A stretch of DNA of 64,000 bases from Shewanella electrica (GTDB taxonomy: Bacteria > Pseudomonadota > Gammaproteobacteria > Enterobacterales > Shewanellaceae). Position numbers and translations under genes: made by a program. Of the stretch, positions 26,726 to 36,337 are shown in pieces. Location: positions 482,100-546,099 of the forward strand of contig NZ_JAKOGG010000001.1 in the NCBI RefSeq assembly GCF_022321485.1, given 5' to 3'. The notes beneath the pieces are model-generated. The model was not told where the DNA came from, ran no database searches, and worked only from the letters and a program-made list of their open reading frames with translations. Position 1 is the first letter of the stretch. The number at the start of each line of letters is the position of its first letter.

Positions 26726-27637
26726 CTACTTAAGCGCTGCAACAAAGCTTTTCAAGTAGTCGGTAAACTCTGAACCGACTTCTTTATGACGCACAGCGTG
26801 CTCAATAACCGCTTGCAAGTAACCGAGTTTGTTACCGCAGTCATGGCTTTTACCTAACATGTAATAGGCATCAACCTGTTCGCGTTCCATTAGCATGGCG
26901 ATGGCGTCGGTTAACTGAATCTCACCACCTGCGCCAGAAGGTGTTTTGGCAAGCAGCGGCCAAATGGCGGCTGGCAGCACATAACGACCAACTACGGCGA
27001 GGTTTGATGGTGCTTCGTTAACTTTGGGTTTTTCTACCAATTGTTCCAATGGTGCGCTACCGCCAGGTTGCAGGTCATGACCATTCACATCGGCGATACC
27101 ATATTGATGCACCATCGCTTCTGGCACGCCTTCGACCATGATCTGACCGTGTTGGTTTTCATCGTACAGTCTTACCATCGCGGCAAGGTTATCCTTCGCC
27201 AGATTACTGCTAGCACTGTCGATCAGTACATCAGGCAGGATCACGGCAAATGGATTATCGCCGACGACCGACTTAGCACACAAAATTGCATGGCCTAAGC
27301 CTTTGGCTTCCGATTGACGCACACTGATAATGGTAACGTCATCAGGGCAGATGGATTGCACTTCGTTCAATAGCTGACGTTTTACACGGCGCTCAAGTTG
27401 GGCTTCCAACTCAAAACTGGTATCAAAATGGTTTTCGATAGAGTTTTTACTGGCGTGTGTCACTAACACAATCTCTTTAATGCCAGCTTCAATAGCTTCA
27501 TTGACAACATACTGGATCAACGGGCGGTCAACGACCGGCAGCATCTCTTTTGGGATAGCTTTGGTGGCTGGCAGCATGCGAGTACCCAAGCCTGCCACAG
27601 GGATAACAGCTTTGCGAATTGTGCTTTTCATAGACAT
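26726..27637 (-). CDS. galU: UTP-glucose-1-phosphate uridylyltransferase
   Basis: A 303-aa nucleotidyltransferase that makes UDP-glucose from UTP and glucose-1-phosphate for LPS, capsule and other glycans. The N-terminal [30 protein letters not shown] is the nucleotide-binding signature; VILPDVLID and [21 protein letters not shown] are further family blocks. The repeat element directly downstream takes the place of an obvious terminator. Confidence 0.95.
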   Translation of the reverse strand: MSMKSTIRKAVIPVAGLGTRMLPATKAIPKEMLPVVDRPLIQYVVNEAIEAGIKEIVLVTHASKNSIENHFDTSFELEAQLERRVKRQLLNEVQSICPDDVTIISVRQSEAKGLGHAILCAKSVVGDNPFAVILPDVLIDSASSNLAKDNLAAMVRLYDENQHGQIMVEGVPEAMVHQYGIADVNGHDLQPGGSAPLEQLVEKPKVNEAPSNLAVVGRYVLPAAIWPLLAKTPSGAGGEIQLTDAIAMLMEREQVDAYYMLGKSHDCGNKLGYLQAVIEHAVRHKEVGSEFTDYLKSFVAALK

Positions 27638-28008
27638 CCTTTTCAGTGCTATGTGAATTGAAATTTTGGATCACGCTATTCTAATTGTGGTTGATACTAA
27701 TACCACTTAATTTTGCTTAACTCATAGCTTTTGCTGACTATTTTGTCGTTTTGACAGCCTTGGTTCATGTTTTGTTTGTTTTTTACAACATATCAACAAT
27801 TCATTTTAAGCTGTTACGCGTCGTTTGCAGGTTTTTATCTTCTCAGTTGAACTATTTGTGGTGGTTTTTTGTACATCAATATCGTCAGGCTGTAAAGAAG
27901 CCTTGCCACTCTGTCACGATCCCTCTACCTTATAGTAAATACGGCTGGCATGGCTTTTGTCATTAAGCCAATGATCCCGAGAATGAAGAAAAATTAGGGA
28001 AAATGTTT
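27638..28008. other. Divergent intergenic region galU-tyrR
   Basis: About 370 bp of AT-rich DNA holding the galU (minus) and tyrR (plus) promoters. No palindromic TyrR box (TGTAAA-N6-TTTACA) or other clear operator was found. TTGACA at 27752-27757 is an isolated -35-like hexamer. Confidence 0.35.
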
Positions 28009-29550
28009 ATGCGGTTGGAAGTCACCTGCCTAGATCGCGTCGGTGTGGCAAAGGATATTTTGACGGTGCTGGAGCGATACAGTATCAACTTAGTGTCTAT
28101 TGATGCGATGACTAAAGGTCGTCTTTATTTACAGTTCGCTGAAGTGCCTTTTGATATTCTCAAAGAGCTTATGCCTCAGATCCGCAAGGTTGATAGTGTA
28201 CACGATGTGCGCACGGTGGCGATTATGCCATCAGAGCAAGAGCGCTACGCCTTAAAAACCTTACTCAAAACCCTTCCTGATGGTGTGTTTTCGCTAGATG
28301 CCAAAGGTGCGATTCGTTTTGTTAATGAATCCGCGCTATTTATGCTCGGCATGCAAGAGCATGAAGTACAGGACGAACCGCTCAATCATTGGGTACAGGG
28401 GTTCAATTTTAGCCGCTGGTTGAGTGAATCGCAGGTGCACGGACAAACGGCGCGGGTTCACATTGGGGTTGATGAATACCTCGCCGAAATGCTCCCCATT
28501 GAGCTGCCAGAAGATGAGCAACATTCGCTGTTGGCCGGTGCGGTTATCACTCTTAAAACCCCTGATCGCGTTGGCAAGCAGTTTAATGCGTTGCAGCGCC
28601 GTTATAAGGGGTTCGAGAATGTGCTGGCCGTCAGTGATAAGCTGCAAGATGTGGTCAATCAAGCACAGCGCATGGCGCAATTAGACGCACCGTTATTGAT
28701 TACCGGAGAAACGGGGACGGGCAAAGAGATGATGGCACGTGCCTGTCACGATGCTAGTATGCGCCGAGAAAAACCGTTTGTAGCTATCAACTGTGCGGCG
28801 ATCCCTGACAGCGCGGTCGAAGAGGAGCTGTTTGGCTATGTGACCAACGGTAAGTTGATGAAGCATGGCTTTTTTGAGGAAGCCAAAGGCGGCACCGTGT
28901 TTCTCGATGAAGTGGCTGAGATGAGTAATGCGGCGCAGATTAAACTGCTGCGCTTACTGCAAGACGGCAGTTTTCGACGTGTTGGTGGTGAGGAAGACAT
29001 TCGACCGGATATTCGCATCATCTGCTCTACGCAAGAGAACCTCGCCAAACGTTGCCAAGAGGGCAAATTCCGCGAGGATTTATACTATCGCATTCACGTG
29101 TTGGGCTTTCATCTGCCAGCGTTGCGTGAGCGTCGCAGCGATATCATTCCGTTGGCAGAAATGTTTTTGGAACACTACAGCCAACAGCTTTCTTGCCCAA
29201 TAAAACGCATTTCGACCAAGTGCCGCAACTTCCTACTTGCTTATGCTTGGCCGGGCAATGTGCGCCAACTGAAAAATGCTATTTTCCGTGCCGTTTCCAT
29301 GTGGGACGGGGTTGCGAATGAACTCACCATTGACCAGCTTAAATTGCCGTCTTATGAAGAGGGGCAGGGCTATTTCGAGGGGGACTTTGACGGTACGTTA
29401 GATCAAGCGATGAAGAAGTTTGAGTCGAGCTTGCTACGCCGTTTGTATCCGTCGTATCCGAGTACGCGGCAGTTGGCTAAAAAACTGGGGGTGTCCCATA
29501 CCGCCATTGCCAATAAGCTCCGTGAATACGGCATTAATAAGGCGAAGTAA
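28009..29550 (+). CDS. tyrR: Transcriptional regulator TyrR
   Basis: Aromatic amino-acid regulator of 513 aa, the same length as E. coli TyrR when started at 28009 (MRLEV; AGGGA 8 nt upstream). An in-frame ATG at 28003 sits too close to that site. Domains: N-terminal ACT (1-75), PAS (about 80-170), AAA+ with Walker A GETGTGKE (near 235) and Walker B GGTVFLDEV (near 300), and a C-terminal helix-turn-helix STRQLAKKLGVSHTAIANKLREYG. The sigma-54 contact motif GAFTGA is absent, as in TyrR generally. Confidence 0.93.
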   Translation: MRLEVTCLDRVGVAKDILTVLERYSINLVSIDAMTKGRLYLQFAEVPFDILKELMPQIRKVDSVHDVRTVAIMPSEQERYALKTLLKTLPDGVFSLDAKGAIRFVNESALFMLGMQEHEVQDEPLNHWVQGFNFSRWLSESQVHGQTARVHIGVDEYLAEMLPIELPEDEQHSLLAGAVITLKTPDRVGKQFNALQRRYKGFENVLAVSDKLQDVVNQAQRMAQLDAPLLITGETGTGKEMMARACHDASMRREKPFVAINCAAIPDSAVEEELFGYVTNGKLMKHGFFEEAKGGTVFLDEVAEMSNAAQIKLLRLLQDGSFRRVGGEEDIRPDIRIICSTQENLAKRCQEGKFREDLYYRIHVLGFHLPALRERRSDIIPLAEMFLEHYSQQLSCPIKRISTKCRNFLLAYAWPGNVRQLKNAIFRAVSMWDGVANELTIDQLKLPSYEEGQGYFEGDFDGTLDQAMKKFESSLLRRLYPSYPSTRQLAKKLGVSHTAIANKLREYGINKAK

Positions 29551-29587
29551 TTAGCGCCAGCGTGATAACCATATTGTGAAAAAATGA

Positions 29588-29615
29588 AAAAGCGCCAAGC
29601 AGATTGGCGCTTTTT
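29588..29615. terminator. Bidirectional terminator between tyrR and rdgC
   Basis: AGCGCCAA (29591-29598) pairs with TTGGCGCT (29604-29611), with A and T runs on both sides. It lies between convergent genes, closer to tyrR. Confidence 0.8.
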
Positions 29616-29689
29616 CGTGTGCGGTAATCGAACTGACGTTATGTGTGCACTTTGAGTGCAACCACGTTAGTAGTCACTCTCGATAACAC

Positions 29690-30604
29690 TTAAATACTTT
29701 GCTCTTCAACGCCACCAAGCTTGATAAATAGCGTGTTGAGCAGCGCGATGATTTCACCGGTCATCAGGACAAAGTCGGCATCCAGTTTTGCCAGCGGATC
29801 TTCACCTGCCACATCATCAGTTTGGGCACGGAATTCTTCGGCAAATTTCAGGCGACGAATACCCGCATCAGATTGCAACACAAAGCTGATCGATTGTTCA
29901 AACTGAATCGCCAGTTTATGTACTTGCTTGCCAGCTTCGAGGTGAGCAAGCACTTCATCTTCGGTGAGATTCTGTTGCTTAAAGCGCACAATACCGCCTT
30001 CATCGGCGGCGGATTTCAGCTCAGCTTCGTCTTGCATGTAGAACGGTACTGGCAGCTCACCTTGTTTCAGCCAATCGGTCAGTTGTAGTTCAATCGGGGT
30101 AGCGAAACTCACAGGAACCACAGGCAAGCTACCAATTGCTTTACGCAGCAAGGCCAGTAACTCTTCCGCTTTGGTGGCGCTACTGCTATCAACAATCAGT
30201 AGTTGCTGTTCAGGTAAAATCACCGCATGAATTTGGCTACGGCGGCTGAATGCGCGTGGCAGCAGCGTGGTGGTAATTTCGTCCTTTAGCGCGTCTTTTT
30301 CTTTTTTGGTGATTTTGCGGTTTTCTTCATCTTCTAGCAGCGCGACTTTTTCTTCGAGCGCTTCTTTGATGACTTGAGAAGGTAAGATTTTCTCTTCTTT
30401 GGTGGCACAAATAAGATGGCGTTGATTAGCGCTATGTACTAACGATTGGCCGATTTTGCCAAAGGCCTTACTGAAGCCAAACTTGCTAATATCCTGACTT
30501 GAGCACGGGTGAAATTGATAAGCTTCCAGTGCTTGTTCTAATTGCTCGGTTTCAATCGCAAAAGGTTTATTGAAACGATAAAGGGTAAGATTTTTAAACC
30601 ACAT
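29690..30604 (-). CDS. rdgC: Recombination-associated protein RdgC
   Basis: Ring-shaped DNA-binding protein of 304 aa (E. coli 303) that modulates RecA-dependent recombination. N-terminal [12 protein letters not shown] and the blocks [37 protein letters not shown] and [13 protein letters not shown] match the family. The upstream in-frame GTG at 30610 is a less likely start. Confidence 0.93.
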   Translation of the reverse strand: MWFKNLTLYRFNKPFAIETEQLEQALEAYQFHPCSSQDISKFGFSKAFGKIGQSLVHSANQRHLICATKEEKILPSQVIKEALEEKVALLEDEENRKITKKEKDALKDEITTTLLPRAFSRRSQIHAVILPEQQLLIVDSSSATKAEELLALLRKAIGSLPVVPVSFATPIELQLTDWLKQGELPVPFYMQDEAELKSAADEGGIVRFKQQNLTEDEVLAHLEAGKQVHKLAIQFEQSISFVLQSDAGIRRLKFAEEFRAQTDDVAGEDPLAKLDADFVLMTGEIIALLNTLFIKLGGVEEQSI

Positions 30605-30898
30605 ATTCACTGCTCACTTGTAACGGGATCGGCAGTGTAAGCCATCTTTCTAGCGCGGTAAACTGCGGTCACATTATCGCCAAATTGCACTGATTCAAAG
30701 ATTTAACCAAATTGTCATATTTATTCCATGGGCTCTCAAAGCCCCATGGTTGCTGACTTTTTGGGATTATTCCACCATGAATTTTCACCATTTTGTACTG
30801 GGGCCATTTTAGATGAAATAAAACTGCAACATGCTGTCTGCAAACTTGCGCTCGTTCCAAATCCATAACCAAGGCGAATATAACGTCGAAAGGAAATA
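30605..30898. other. Divergent intergenic region rdgC-porin
   Basis: About 290 bp. It contains an imperfect inverted repeat around CCATGGGCT/AGCCCCATGG (30727-30749) with one bulged base, and a run of candidate porin promoter sequence. No operator could be assigned. Confidence 0.35.
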
Positions 30899-31828
30899 AT
30901 GATGAACGCAATTTGCAAAACCCTACTCGCTACCGCTATCGCTTCTGCTTGTATCGCCTCTGCACAAGCAGCTGACCCATTGACTGTTTACGGCAAACTG
31001 AACGTAACAGTACAGTCAAATGACGAAGATGGTGAATCTGAAACAGCGGTACAAAGCAACGCTTCTCGCCTCGGCGTTAAAGGTGAGTACGATTTAGGTA
31101 ACTCACTGAGTGCTTTCTACCAAGTAGAATATGAAGTAGCTACTAACGATGACAGCAGCAACAACTTCAAAGCGCGTAACCAGTTTGTTGGTCTGAAAGG
31201 TAACTTTGGTGCGCTGTCTGTTGGCCGTCAAGACACCATGATGAAAGTGTCACAAGGTAATGTTGACCAATTCAATGACTTGTCAGGTGACTTGAAAAGC
31301 CTGTTCAAAGGTGACAACCGTATCGAACAAACGGTTAACTACGTTACTCCAGCGCTGGGCAATGTAAGATTGGGTGTAACTTACGCTGCTGAAGCGTCGA
31401 ATTCTCAAGACGGCGAAAGCGGTGTATCGGCAGCGTTGATGTATGGTGATGCCGCCTTGAAAAGCACACCTATCTACGCCGCTATTGCGTATGATTCAAA
31501 AGTGAAAGGTTACGATATCGTGCGCGCTACAGTGCAAGGCAAAATTGCTGACCTGAAGTTGGGCGCAATGTATCAGTCTCAAGAAGAGTCTGAAGGCGAT
31601 GCGGATAGCGTTGATGGCTATTTGTTAAGTGCCGCCTACGATATCAATGCCGTGACCTTAAAAGCTCAGTATCAAGATATGGAAGATACCGGTGATTCAT
31701 GGTCAGTCGGCGCAGACTACAAATTGGCTAAGCCAACTAAATTGTTTGCCTTCTACACCACCCGTTCAATGGAAGGTGTATCAGACGATGACAACTACAT
31801 CGGCCTGGGTCTGGAACACAAGTTCTAA
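30899..31828 (+). CDS. Gram-negative porin
   Basis: Outer-membrane general porin of 309 aa. A signal peptide ends in AQA at residue 24, the mature start is ADPLTVYGKLNVTVQ, and the C-terminus ends in Phe (LGLEHKF), the outer-membrane assembly signal. Typical porin segments are visible (ASRLGVKGEYDLG, RNQFVGLKGNFGALSVGRQDT). AGGAAA lies before a double ATG (30899, 30902). The start region AAUGAUGAAC is complementary to the C/U-rich stretches of small RNA units 1 and 2, so the mRNA may be repressed under envelope stress. Confidence 0.93.
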   Translation: MMNAICKTLLATAIASACIASAQAADPLTVYGKLNVTVQSNDEDGESETAVQSNASRLGVKGEYDLGNSLSAFYQVEYEVATNDDSSNNFKARNQFVGLKGNFGALSVGRQDTMMKVSQGNVDQFNDLSGDLKSLFKGDNRIEQTVNYVTPALGNVRLGVTYAAEASNSQDGESGVSAALMYGDAALKSTPIYAAIAYDSKVKGYDIVRATVQGKIADLKLGAMYQSQEESEGDADSVDGYLLSAAYDINAVTLKAQYQDMEDTGDSWSVGADYKLAKPTKLFAFYTTRSMEGVSDDDNYIGLGLEHKF

Positions 31829-31842
31829 ACTGCCTTTGTTGT

Positions 31843-31876
31843 AAAAAAACGCCAGCGCTGTCTGGCGTTTTGTTTT
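31843..31876 (+). terminator. Terminator of the porin gene
   Basis: AACGCCAG (31848-31855) pairs with CTGGCGTT (31862-31869), followed by a T-rich run. Confidence 0.8.
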
Positions 31877-31948
31877 TGGGTTACTCGTGCAGCAATCTAT
31901 GCCAAAATGACGCGAATATTACCGATAAGTTGCTGGTTATTCATAAAT

Positions 31949-31966
31949 CTGTCATAAAATTGTCCA
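31949..31966 (+). promoter_or_regulatory. PHO box upstream of phoB
   Basis: CTGTCAT-AAAA-TTGTCCA: the first 7-bp half matches the PhoB consensus exactly, the second with two mismatches, 38 bp before the phoB start. It suggests autoregulation under phosphate limitation. Confidence 0.75.
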
Positions 31967-32003
31967 ATAATAACCGCGTGTCATATTACTTAAAGAAGCG
32001 ACC

Positions 32004-32693
32004 ATGACTGCAAGAATTTTGATTGTTGAAGACGAAGCTGCAATTCGCGAAATGCTCACGTTTGTGATGGAACAACATGGCTTTGCCACCAGTGCTGCCG
32101 AAGATTTTGAATCTGCCTCTGCCTTGTTAACTGAGCCTTACCCCGATCTGATTTTGCTTGATTGGATGTTCCCAGGTGGCAGTGGTATTCAGTTTGCCAA
32201 AACCCTCAAACAAGATGAGTTTACCCGGCAAATCCCTATCATTATGTTAACCGCTCGCGGTGAAGAGGAAGATAAAGTCAAAGGCCTTGAAGTAGGTGCC
32301 GATGACTACATTACTAAACCGTTTTCGCCCAAAGAGCTGGTGGCCCGTATCAAAGCGGTATTGCGCCGTGCGGCACCCACCCGTTTAGAAGATACCATTG
32401 AAGTTCAAGGCTTGACCTTAGACCCAGTTAGTCACCGCGTCACGGTGGGCGAAAATGTGCTGGACATGGGGCCGACCGAATTTCGCTTGCTGCATTTCTT
32501 TATGACACACCCTGAACGCGTTTATTCACGCGAGCAATTATTGGACAACGTTTGGGGCACTAACGTGTATGTAGAAGACCGTACCGTCGATGTGCATATT
32601 CGCCGTTTGCGTAAGGCGGTTGAGCCGTCAGGTCACGATAACTTGATCCAAACTGTTCGCGGTGCGGGTTATCGTTTTTCAACGCGCACCTAG
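32004..32693 (+). CDS. phoB: Phosphate response regulator PhoB
   Basis: OmpR-class response regulator of 229 aa. The receiver domain (1-120) has the acceptor Asp53 ([10 protein letters not shown]), the acidic pocket EDE near 9-11 and Lys in [10 protein letters not shown]. The C-terminal winged helix (about 130-228) ends [36 protein letters not shown]. It activates the phosphate regulon when phosphorylated by PhoR. A PHO box precedes it; phoR follows 77 bp later. Confidence 0.95.
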   Translation: MTARILIVEDEAAIREMLTFVMEQHGFATSAAEDFESASALLTEPYPDLILLDWMFPGGSGIQFAKTLKQDEFTRQIPIIMLTARGEEEDKVKGLEVGADDYITKPFSPKELVARIKAVLRRAAPTRLEDTIEVQGLTLDPVSHRVTVGENVLDMGPTEFRLLHFFMTHPERVYSREQLLDNVWGTNVYVEDRTVDVHIRRLRKAVEPSGHDNLIQTVRGAGYRFSTRT

Positions 32694-32770
32694 TAACGTG
32701 GCCGTCATTGCACGGTTACCGCAAGCTATAATGTGCAATGCCAGCTGGACGCTAATGGCTGTTAAAACGT

Positions 32771-34060
32771 ATGTTTGATTCCTATTCTGGGTACCGCTTG
32801 TTTTCTCGCCTAGCATTTTACTTGCTAGGCTGCCTGCTACTGGGTTTGCTCACTGGCCACGTTTGGCTAGTGTTCAGTATCGGTGCATCAGTCCTGTTGG
32901 TTTGGCACTATCGCCAACTGTTACGCCTCAACCATTGGCTGTGGAAAGATCGCCGACTAACGCCGCCACAGGGCAGTGGTAGTTGGGAAGGTGTGTTTAA
33001 CGGTATCTATCGCCTGCAAGGCAAAAACCGTAAGCGGGTCAGCCAACTTGCCGGGCTGCTTGGGCGTTTTCGCCAAGGTGCTGAAGCGTTACCCGACGCG
33101 GCCGTGGTGTTAGATGCTGCGTTGAATATTGTTTGGTGCAACAAACTGGCGCAACTGATGTTGGGCTTAGTTTGGCCGCAAGATAATGGTCAGCGAGTCG
33201 ACAACCTTATCCGCCATCCGGATTTTTCAGCCTATCTCAAAAGCGGCCAGTTTGATGAGCCGCTCGCCTTGCCGTCTCCCGTCTCTGAAAAGCGTATGCT
33301 GGAGATCCGCCTGATTGCCTATGGCGAACAACAGATGTTGTTGATTGCCCGTGATATTACGCGGGTGCGTCAGTTGGAAGGGATGCGTAAAGACTTTGTC
33401 GCTAACGTTTCCCATGAGCTGAAAACGCCGCTCACTGTGCTGCAGGGCTATTTAGAGGTGATGCAGAGCATGGCGGAGCCCGATGACCCAAACCAACGTC
33501 CATTAAGCTTGATGCAGCAGCAAGCCAGCCGCATGCAGTCGATGGTGGAGCAGTTGCTGGCGCTGTCGCGTATTGAAGACTCGGCCGAGATCAATCTGGA
33601 AAAAGTGGTCGACATGGACAAGTTGTTGTCGATATTACGCTCGGAAGCCCAGGCGTTAGCACGTGATCAATATGAAGTGCAATTTGAGCTTGAGTCACCG
33701 CTGAATATTCACGGCGACGAACTACAGCTACGCAGCGCCTGCTCAAATCTGATCTCCAATGCCATTCGCTACACTGAGCCGGGTGGCAAGATTGTGGTGC
33801 GCTGGCAGCGAGTTGCCAAAGGCGCCATGTTCAGTGTCACTGACAGCGGGATCGGCATTGCACCGCAACATATCGCTCGCTTAACCGAGCGTTTCTACCG
33901 TGTCGATAATGCGCGCTCGCGGCAGACCGGTGGTTCAGGCTTGGGGTTGGCGATTGTTAAACATGCGGTAAACCACCATCACAGTGAGTTAGTGATTGCT
34001 AGCACCTTGGGCAAGGGCAGTACCTTTAGCTTTGTTATTCCACAACATTTGATTGTTTAG
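32771..34060 (+). CDS. phoR: Phosphate regulon sensor kinase PhoR
   Basis: Sensor kinase of 429 aa: two N-terminal membrane segments (about 12-45) with almost no periplasmic loop, a PAS domain (100-195), HisKA with His215 (VANVSHELKTPLTVLQGYLE), and an HATPase with N box NLISNAIRYT and G boxes DSGIGI and GGSGLGLAI. This is the PhoR layout that senses through the Pst/PhoU complex. It is cotranscribed with phoB by position. Confidence 0.94.
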   Translation: MFDSYSGYRLFSRLAFYLLGCLLLGLLTGHVWLVFSIGASVLLVWHYRQLLRLNHWLWKDRRLTPPQGSGSWEGVFNGIYRLQGKNRKRVSQLAGLLGRFRQGAEALPDAAVVLDAALNIVWCNKLAQLMLGLVWPQDNGQRVDNLIRHPDFSAYLKSGQFDEPLALPSPVSEKRMLEIRLIAYGEQQMLLIARDITRVRQLEGMRKDFVANVSHELKTPLTVLQGYLEVMQSMAEPDDPNQRPLSLMQQQASRMQSMVEQLLALSRIEDSAEINLEKVVDMDKLLSILRSEAQALARDQYEVQFELESPLNIHGDELQLRSACSNLISNAIRYTEPGGKIVVRWQRVAKGAMFSVTDSGIGIAPQHIARLTERFYRVDNARSRQTGGSGLGLAIVKHAVNHHHSELVIASTLGKGSTFSFVIPQHLIV

Positions 34061-34061
34061 T

Positions 34062-34079
34062 TTGTCATTTAACTGTCAC
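34062..34079 (+). promoter_or_regulatory. PHO box upstream of the pstS-like gene
   Basis: TTGTCAT-TTAA-CTGTCAC: one half is exact, the other has one mismatch to the PhoB consensus. It sits just after the phoR stop and 82 bp before the pstS-like start. Confidence 0.8.
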
Positions 34080-34160
34080 TAAAGTGAAATATGAACGACA
34101 TGCTAACTTTAGATACTGAGCGTCATTTCCGCTGTCATCGCATCAGTTCACGGAGCCTCT

Positions 34161-35132
34161 ATGAAAGTTAACTATTGGTTGAGCGCTATTGCACTTGCTA
34201 GCGCCGCATTATTTGCTCATTCAGCTGAGGCCGCGGTCGATCCCAACTTAGCTGAATATCAGAAAGCCAGCGGTGTTTCAGGCAACCTGTCTTCCGTCGG
34301 TTCCGACACCTTAGCCAACATGATGACGTTGTGGGCGGAAGAGTTTAAGCGTATTTATCCCAACGTAAATGTGCAGATCCAAGCCGCAGGTTCTTCTACC
34401 GCACCGCCAGCCTTGACCGAGGGGACATCGCAGTTTGGTCCCATGAGCCGTGCGATGAAACCTAATGAAGAGGAAGCGTTTGAAAAGCACTACGGCTACA
34501 AGCCCACACGTATTCGCGTCGCCATTGACGCGTTGGCGCTGTTTGTGCACAAAGATAATCCGATAAAAGGGCTTACCGTCGCTCAGATTGATGGCATTTT
34601 CTCGGCCACCCATAAGTGTAACTCCACCGACATGGTGCGTTGGGGCGATGTTGGTTTAAGCGGTGATTGGGCTGCCAAAGATATTCAACTCTACGGCCGT
34701 AACTCGGTATCTGGCACCTATGGCTTCTTTAAAGAGCATGCTTTATGCAAAGGTGATTTTAAAGCCAGTGTTAACGAGCAGCCGGGCAGTGCCTCGGTAG
34801 TGCAATCGGTATCACAATCGCTCAATGCTATCGGTTACTCTGGTATCGGCTATAAAACGGCGGGAGTAAAGGCCGTTGCTATTGCTAAAAATGGCGGCCC
34901 TTACATTGCCGCTACGCCTGAAAATGCGGTGAGTGGTAAGTACCCACTCGCGCGTTATCTCTATGTGTATGTGAATAAACATCCCAACCAACCGCTGACG
35001 CCGATGCAGCGTGAGTTCGTAAAGTTCATGCTGTCGAAACAAGGGCAGATGGTGGTTGAAAAAGACGGCTACGTGTCCTTGCCAGCAAATATTATTGCCA
35101 AAGACTTAGCTGAGGCTGGCATCAGTTTATAA
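34161..35132 (+). CDS. PstS-family phosphate-binding protein
   Basis: Periplasmic protein of 323 aa with a signal peptide (cut near AEA|AVDP) and PstS-type features: [41 protein letters not shown] and [15 protein letters not shown]. The PHO box upstream and the phoBR neighbours support a role in phosphate uptake or sensing. No pstCAB permease genes follow, so it is a solitary binding protein, a form also found in Shewanella next to phoR. Confidence 0.88.
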   Translation: MKVNYWLSAIALASAALFAHSAEAAVDPNLAEYQKASGVSGNLSSVGSDTLANMMTLWAEEFKRIYPNVNVQIQAAGSSTAPPALTEGTSQFGPMSRAMKPNEEEAFEKHYGYKPTRIRVAIDALALFVHKDNPIKGLTVAQIDGIFSATHKCNSTDMVRWGDVGLSGDWAAKDIQLYGRNSVSGTYGFFKEHALCKGDFKASVNEQPGSASVVQSVSQSLNAIGYSGIGYKTAGVKAVAIAKNGGPYIAATPENAVSGKYPLARYLYVYVNKHPNQPLTPMQREFVKFMLSKQGQMVVEKDGYVSLPANIIAKDLAEAGISL

Positions 35133-35161
35133 GCCGAAGGTATATCAGCTTAAGCTACGCA

Positions 35162-35192
35162 ACAAAAAAAACCTCGCTAGACGAGGTTTTTT
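35162..35192. terminator. Bidirectional terminator after the pstS-like gene
   Basis: AAAAACCTCG (35167-35176) pairs with CGAGGTTTTT (35182-35191) around CTAGA, with T runs in both directions. Confidence 0.85.
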
Positions 35193-35266
35193 GTTGGCTG
35201 ATATTTGTGGCTAAGACGGCTATGGCATACAAATCCCAAGCGTCCCTAAGACTTGTTCGCACCTTC

Positions 35267-36178
35267 CTAGTTAAATAGTGCGTCAGCGCGGCTCAGCATG
35301 AAATCGATAAACAGTTTCACTTTTAGTGGCTGCTGGCTGCGTTGATGGTGCAAGAGTGAAATGCGGCGTTTTTCGCACTGCCAATCAGGTAACACAATTT
35401 GCAGCTTGCCACTGGCGAGTTGCTGGCGCACGAACAGCTCTGGGCCATATAAAATGCCGCCATCACGTTCGGCCGCGATGATGGCGCCGTTCAAATCCGT
35501 TAACGTTAACTTTGCTGGCCCATCGTAATAAAAACTATCGCCATTAGGGTGGCGCAACGAAAAGTTATACAGCGGCCAAGCTTTGATGATCTTATGTTGC
35601 GCCAGTTGTTGAGGGTGCTGAAGCGGCGTGGCTTGTTGTAAATAACCGGGGGCGGCGACTAGGCGATAATCAAGCACCCCCATCGAGCGTGATATCCACG
35701 AAGAATCTGGCTGAGTGCCGCCAACGATAGCAACGTCGATCCCTTCTTCAATCAGATCAAACTCCTCATTGCTTTGTACGATATGCAAGCGAATATCTGG
35801 GTAGCGATCACAGAAGTCGTTAATCACGTCAATGAACAGGGCCGTTACGATTGAGATGGGGGCGGAAACGCGCAAGGTGCCTTCCGGCGTTTCTGGCGCG
35901 CCATTTAATGCGTCAAACTGCGCAATCAACGCTTGGTACTTTTGAAACAGTGCCAAACCTTCTTCGGTCAGTCGCAGCTTGCGGGTACTGCGCATCAATA
36001 ACTGCTGATTCATGGTGGTTTCAAGCTTAGCTAACTTACGACTCACCGTAGCAACTGGCATATCCAGCTCTTTGGCCGCACCGGAAAAACTGCCGACGTT
36101 GACGAGGTGTACAAAAAGATAAATTAACTGAAATTCAGCCGCTTGGTGGCTTTGCATGGCGTGGTTCACTTCTGTCAT
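35267..36178 (-). CDS. LysR-family transcriptional regulator
   Basis: Regulator of about 303 aa with an N-terminal helix-turn-helix (FVHLVNVGSFSGAAKELDMPVATVSRKLAKLE) and a substrate-binding domain (TLRVSAPISIVTALFIDVINDFCDRYPDIRLHI) of the CrgA/DsdC-like LysR class. The start is uncertain: ATG at 36178 is preferred over 36157, and an in-frame extension to 36277 has no family support. It is divergent from recN. Its target is unknown. Confidence 0.82.
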   Translation of the reverse strand: MTEVNHAMQSHQAAEFQLIYLFVHLVNVGSFSGAAKELDMPVATVSRKLAKLETTMNQQLLMRSTRKLRLTEEGLALFQKYQALIAQFDALNGAPETPEGTLRVSAPISIVTALFIDVINDFCDRYPDIRLHIVQSNEEFDLIEEGIDVAIVGGTQPDSSWISRSMGVLDYRLVAAPGYLQQATPLQHPQQLAQHKIIKAWPLYNFSLRHPNGDSFYYDGPAKLTLTDLNGAIIAAERDGGILYGPELFVRQQLASGKLQIVLPDWQCEKRRISLLHHQRSQQPLKVKLFIDFMLSRADALFN

Positions 36179-36282
36179 AAGGCCCGCGCATATCTTAGTA
36201 TAAATGCACTCGATTAGGCGATGTTGCAGGTGAACTATTGCCAGATAACGTATGCATGACAAATTTTTAAACAGCATATTTA

Positions 36283-36298
36283 CTGTATAAAAAATCAG
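36283..36298 (+). promoter_or_regulatory. LexA box 1 upstream of recN
   Basis: CTGTATAAAAAATCAG matches CTGT-N8-ACAG with one mismatch. Confidence 0.7.
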
Positions 36299-36304
36299 TA
36301 TATA

Positions 36305-36320
36305 CTGTTCATCAATACAG
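36305..36320 (+). promoter_or_regulatory. LexA box 2 upstream of recN
   Basis: CTGTTCATCAATACAG is an exact CTGT-N8-ACAG match, 18 bp before the recN start. Two adjacent boxes imply tight SOS repression, as known for E. coli recN. Confidence 0.85.
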
Positions 36321-36337
36321 TGGTTTTAGGAGCGGTT

